NCBI GenBank assembly: GCA_947259005.1
Contig: CAMYKP010000006.1
Span: 496,001 to 560,000 of the forward strand
Direction: 5' to 3'
DNA: 64,000 bases
Source of the DNA: an uncultured Parasphingopyxis sp.
GTDB lineage: Bacteria; Pseudomonadota; Alphaproteobacteria; Sphingomonadales; Sphingomonadaceae
Numbering within the stretch: the stretch's first letter is position 1; each line of letters starts with the position of its first letter. A program made the position numbers and the translations under genes. The notes below the pieces were generated by a model, which had not been told where the DNA came from, did no database searches, and saw only the letters and a program-made list of their open reading frames with translations. Shown piece after piece: positions 62,323 through 64,000 of the stretch.

Positions 62323-63851
62323 CGCGTCCCAGAACGCATATCTGGCGGCTCCTGAAATGGGGCCGGACGCTGGCGCGGCACGGAGCGCTGAGCGGGATTG
62401 AGCGCGATCCCCTGACGCCGCCGCCCGTCCGGCGCCTGATCAGGATTGCGCGTTTCGGCGCCCGGGTCCCCAAACAGCCTGCCTATGCCGATGCCTTTCA
62501 GGAAATCGGTCCGGCCGCGATCAAGCTCGGTCAGACGCTGGCGACGCGCCCCGACCTTGTCGGCGAGGAAGCGACGCATGACCTGATGCGTTTGCAGGAC
62601 CGTTTGCCGCCCGTTCCCTTTGCCCAGATCGAAGATGCCATCGCGCGGTCTTTCGACCGACCCGTCGACCAGCTGTTTTCGAGCATCGAGCCCGAGCCCG
62701 TCGGTGCGGCCTCGATCGCGCAGGTCCACAAGGCCGTGACCAGCGACGGAAAAACCGTCGCCATCAAGGTGCTGCGCCCGGGGATCGAGAAGGAATTTGC
62801 GCGCGATATCGACACCTATGAATGGGCGGCAGCACAGGTCGAGGCGATGGGCGGCGAGCTGGCGCGGCTTCGCCCGCGGCTGACTATCGAGACGTTCAAG
62901 CGCTGGACGGCCCGCGAACTGGATCTGCGACGCGAGGCGGCCTCCGCCTCGGAACTGGCCGATGCCATGCAGGCCGAACCCGATTTCGTAGTGCCCCGGA
63001 TCGACTGGCAACGCACCGGCGGGCGCGTGATGACGCTCGAATGGTTTGACGGAATCAAGATTTCCGATCGCGCGGCGCTGGATGCCGCCGGCCATGACCG
63101 AAAAGCCCTTGCCGTAACGCTGGTCCGCGCCTTTCTCCGCCAGGCGATCTCGGAAGGGTTTTTTCATGCCGACCTGCATCAGGGCAATCTGTTCGTGCTG
63201 CCCGATGGCAAGATCGGCGCAATCGATTTCGGGATTATGGGCCGGGTCAACCGCCAGGCGCGGCTTTGGCTGGCGGAAATTCTCTACGGGCTGATCACCG
63301 GCAATTATCGCCGGGTGGCGGAAATCCATTTCGAAGCCGGCTATGTGCCCCCGCACCATGATGTTGCAGAATTCGCGACCGCCCTGCGCGCTGTCGGTGA
63401 GCCGATCCGTGGGCTGCCCGTGAAAGACATATCCATCGGCCAGATGCTTGATGGCTTGTTCGGCATTACCCGCGATTTCGACATGCAGACCCAGCCCCAT
63501 TTGCTGCTGCTCCAGAAGACCATGGTGATGGTCGAAGGCGTGGCGACGAGCCTCGATCCCGACATCAACATGTGGGAAACATCCAAGCCCTTTGTCGGGG
63601 AATGGTTGCGGAGCGAATTGGGGCCGGAAGCCGCGATGGCCGACCGGCTGAGGGAAGATGTGCGCACATTGTTACGGCTGCCGGAACTGGTCAGGCGGCT
63701 TGAAGCCGAGATTCCGAACCGCGGTGCAGCGCCCCCCGCCCCGCCCTTGCCCGTGGTCGAGCTGGTATCATTCGGAAATAGCTGGAAATATTGGCTGGTC
63801 GCTCTAATGGGCACCGGTCTGGGAGCAATAGGGAGTTGGTATTGGCTATAA
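62319..63851 (+). CDS. ubiB: Ubiquinone biosynthesis protein UbiB
   Basis: A 510-residue atypical protein kinase-like ATPase required for ubiquinone synthesis. KxGQ motif: AAIKLGQTLATRPDLV (residues 67-82); HADLHQGNLFVL and IDFGIMGRV are the catalytic and metal loops. A C-terminal membrane helix (YWLVALMGTGLGAIGSWYW) anchors it. It starts at TTG in a TTGA overlap with ubiE, so the two are translated together. Confidence 0.95.
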   Translation: MTRPRTHIWRLLKWGRTLARHGALSGIERDPLTPPPVRRLIRIARFGARVPKQPAYADAFQEIGPAAIKLGQTLATRPDLVGEEATHDLMRLQDRLPPVPFAQIEDAIARSFDRPVDQLFSSIEPEPVGAASIAQVHKAVTSDGKTVAIKVLRPGIEKEFARDIDTYEWAAAQVEAMGGELARLRPRLTIETFKRWTARELDLRREAASASELADAMQAEPDFVVPRIDWQRTGGRVMTLEWFDGIKISDRAALDAAGHDRKALAVTLVRAFLRQAISEGFFHADLHQGNLFVLPDGKIGAIDFGIMGRVNRQARLWLAEILYGLITGNYRRVAEIHFEAGYVPPHHDVAEFATALRAVGEPIRGLPVKDISIGQMLDGLFGITRDFDMQTQPHLLLLQKTMVMVEGVATSLDPDINMWETSKPFVGEWLRSELGPEAAMADRLREDVRTLLRLPELVRRLEAEIPNRGAAPPAPPLPVVELVSFGNSWKYWLVALMGTGLGAIGSWYWL

Positions 63852-64000
63852 TCGCAAAATTGCGGAAACGATTTCGGAAAACCCCGAGCCGGCCGCAGCG
63901 TCCTGATGCCGACGGCGTAACCTATCGTCCCCTTCGTTCCCTCGATGAACGGATCGAAGGCTGGCGCGTCGTTATCGAAGATGATCGCCAGCGCGCAATG
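63842..64000 (+). CDS. Start of an unidentified gene (partial)
   Basis: An open frame from TTG 63842 (overlapping the ubiB stop) to the window end gives 53 residues, starting basic (AKLRKRFRKTPSRP) and continuing with LRSLDERIEGWRVVIEDDR. There is no recognised motif. The usual coaBC gene is not evident here. The start is uncertain. Confidence 0.4.
   Translation, partial: MAIIAKLRKRFRKTPSRPQRPDADGVTYRPLRSLDERIEGWRVVIEDDRQRAM

Overview
The window is a 64 kb stretch of GC-rich chromosome from an alphaproteobacterium, most likely a member of the Sphingomonadales. This rests on the complete 14-subunit nuo operon followed by birA-coaX-rnj-DUF1467, the zapA-6S RNA-5-formyltetrahydrofolate cyclo-ligase-DUF2842 order, Tim44-like/mltA/Smr next to secB, and an alphaproteobacterial class dnaA next to rpsT. 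Nearly everything is housekeeping. No insertion sequence, prophage, integron or CRISPR array was seen.

Region by region. 1-454: the tail of an unknown gene and a convergent DUF1467 membrane protein. 457-19333 (minus strand): respiratory complex I, nuoA to nuoN in canonical order, with four small non-nuo genes embedded by stop/start overlaps (a cupin, two membrane proteins and one orphan), continuing into birA, coaX (CoA synthesis) and rnj (RNase J). 19339-22043 (minus): a secreted beta-propeller protein, an inositol monophosphatase-family enzyme and elongation factor P. 22199-29202: thiE, two small orphans and a central-carbon cluster tkt-gap-pgk-thioesterase-fba (class I aldolase). 29361-31113: coiled-coil protein, zapA, 6S RNA, 5-FCL, DUF2842 and tRNA-Asp.

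31190-39224 is the one clearly accessory block. An AT-rich promoter region with repeated dyads precedes four co-directional genes: three secreted DUF11-type proteins and a 1710-residue outer-membrane beta-barrel protein. The two larger secreted proteins and the barrel protein share an N-terminal motif. A 9-bp perfect hairpin abuts the barrel gene's start. I think this is the best candidate for an undescribed system: a surface display or adhesion apparatus with its own outer-membrane anchor.

39407-46956: tRNA-Leu, two tandem DUF805 genes, comM, then the rpmH-rnpA-yidD-yidC-engB (ribosome, RNase P and membrane insertion) cluster. 46989-57022: dapE, an ATP-grasp enzyme, Smr, mltA, Tim44-like, a serine hydrolase, secB, murJ, trpS and a DUF4136 lipoprotein, serving mostly envelope biogenesis and export. 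57078-58470: a sulfotransferase-like gene and an orphan. 58474-64000: dnaA, rpsT, mutM, ubiE, ubiB and the start of an unidentified gene.

Start sites were chosen from Shine-Dalgarno spacing, neighbour overlap and family length. Two genes (birA and the 42350 gene) have no ATG/GTG/TTG where their conserved N-termini require one. Two ribosomal protein genes (rpsT and rpmH) are each preceded, about 21-24 nt from their start codon, by an intrinsic-terminator-like hairpin.
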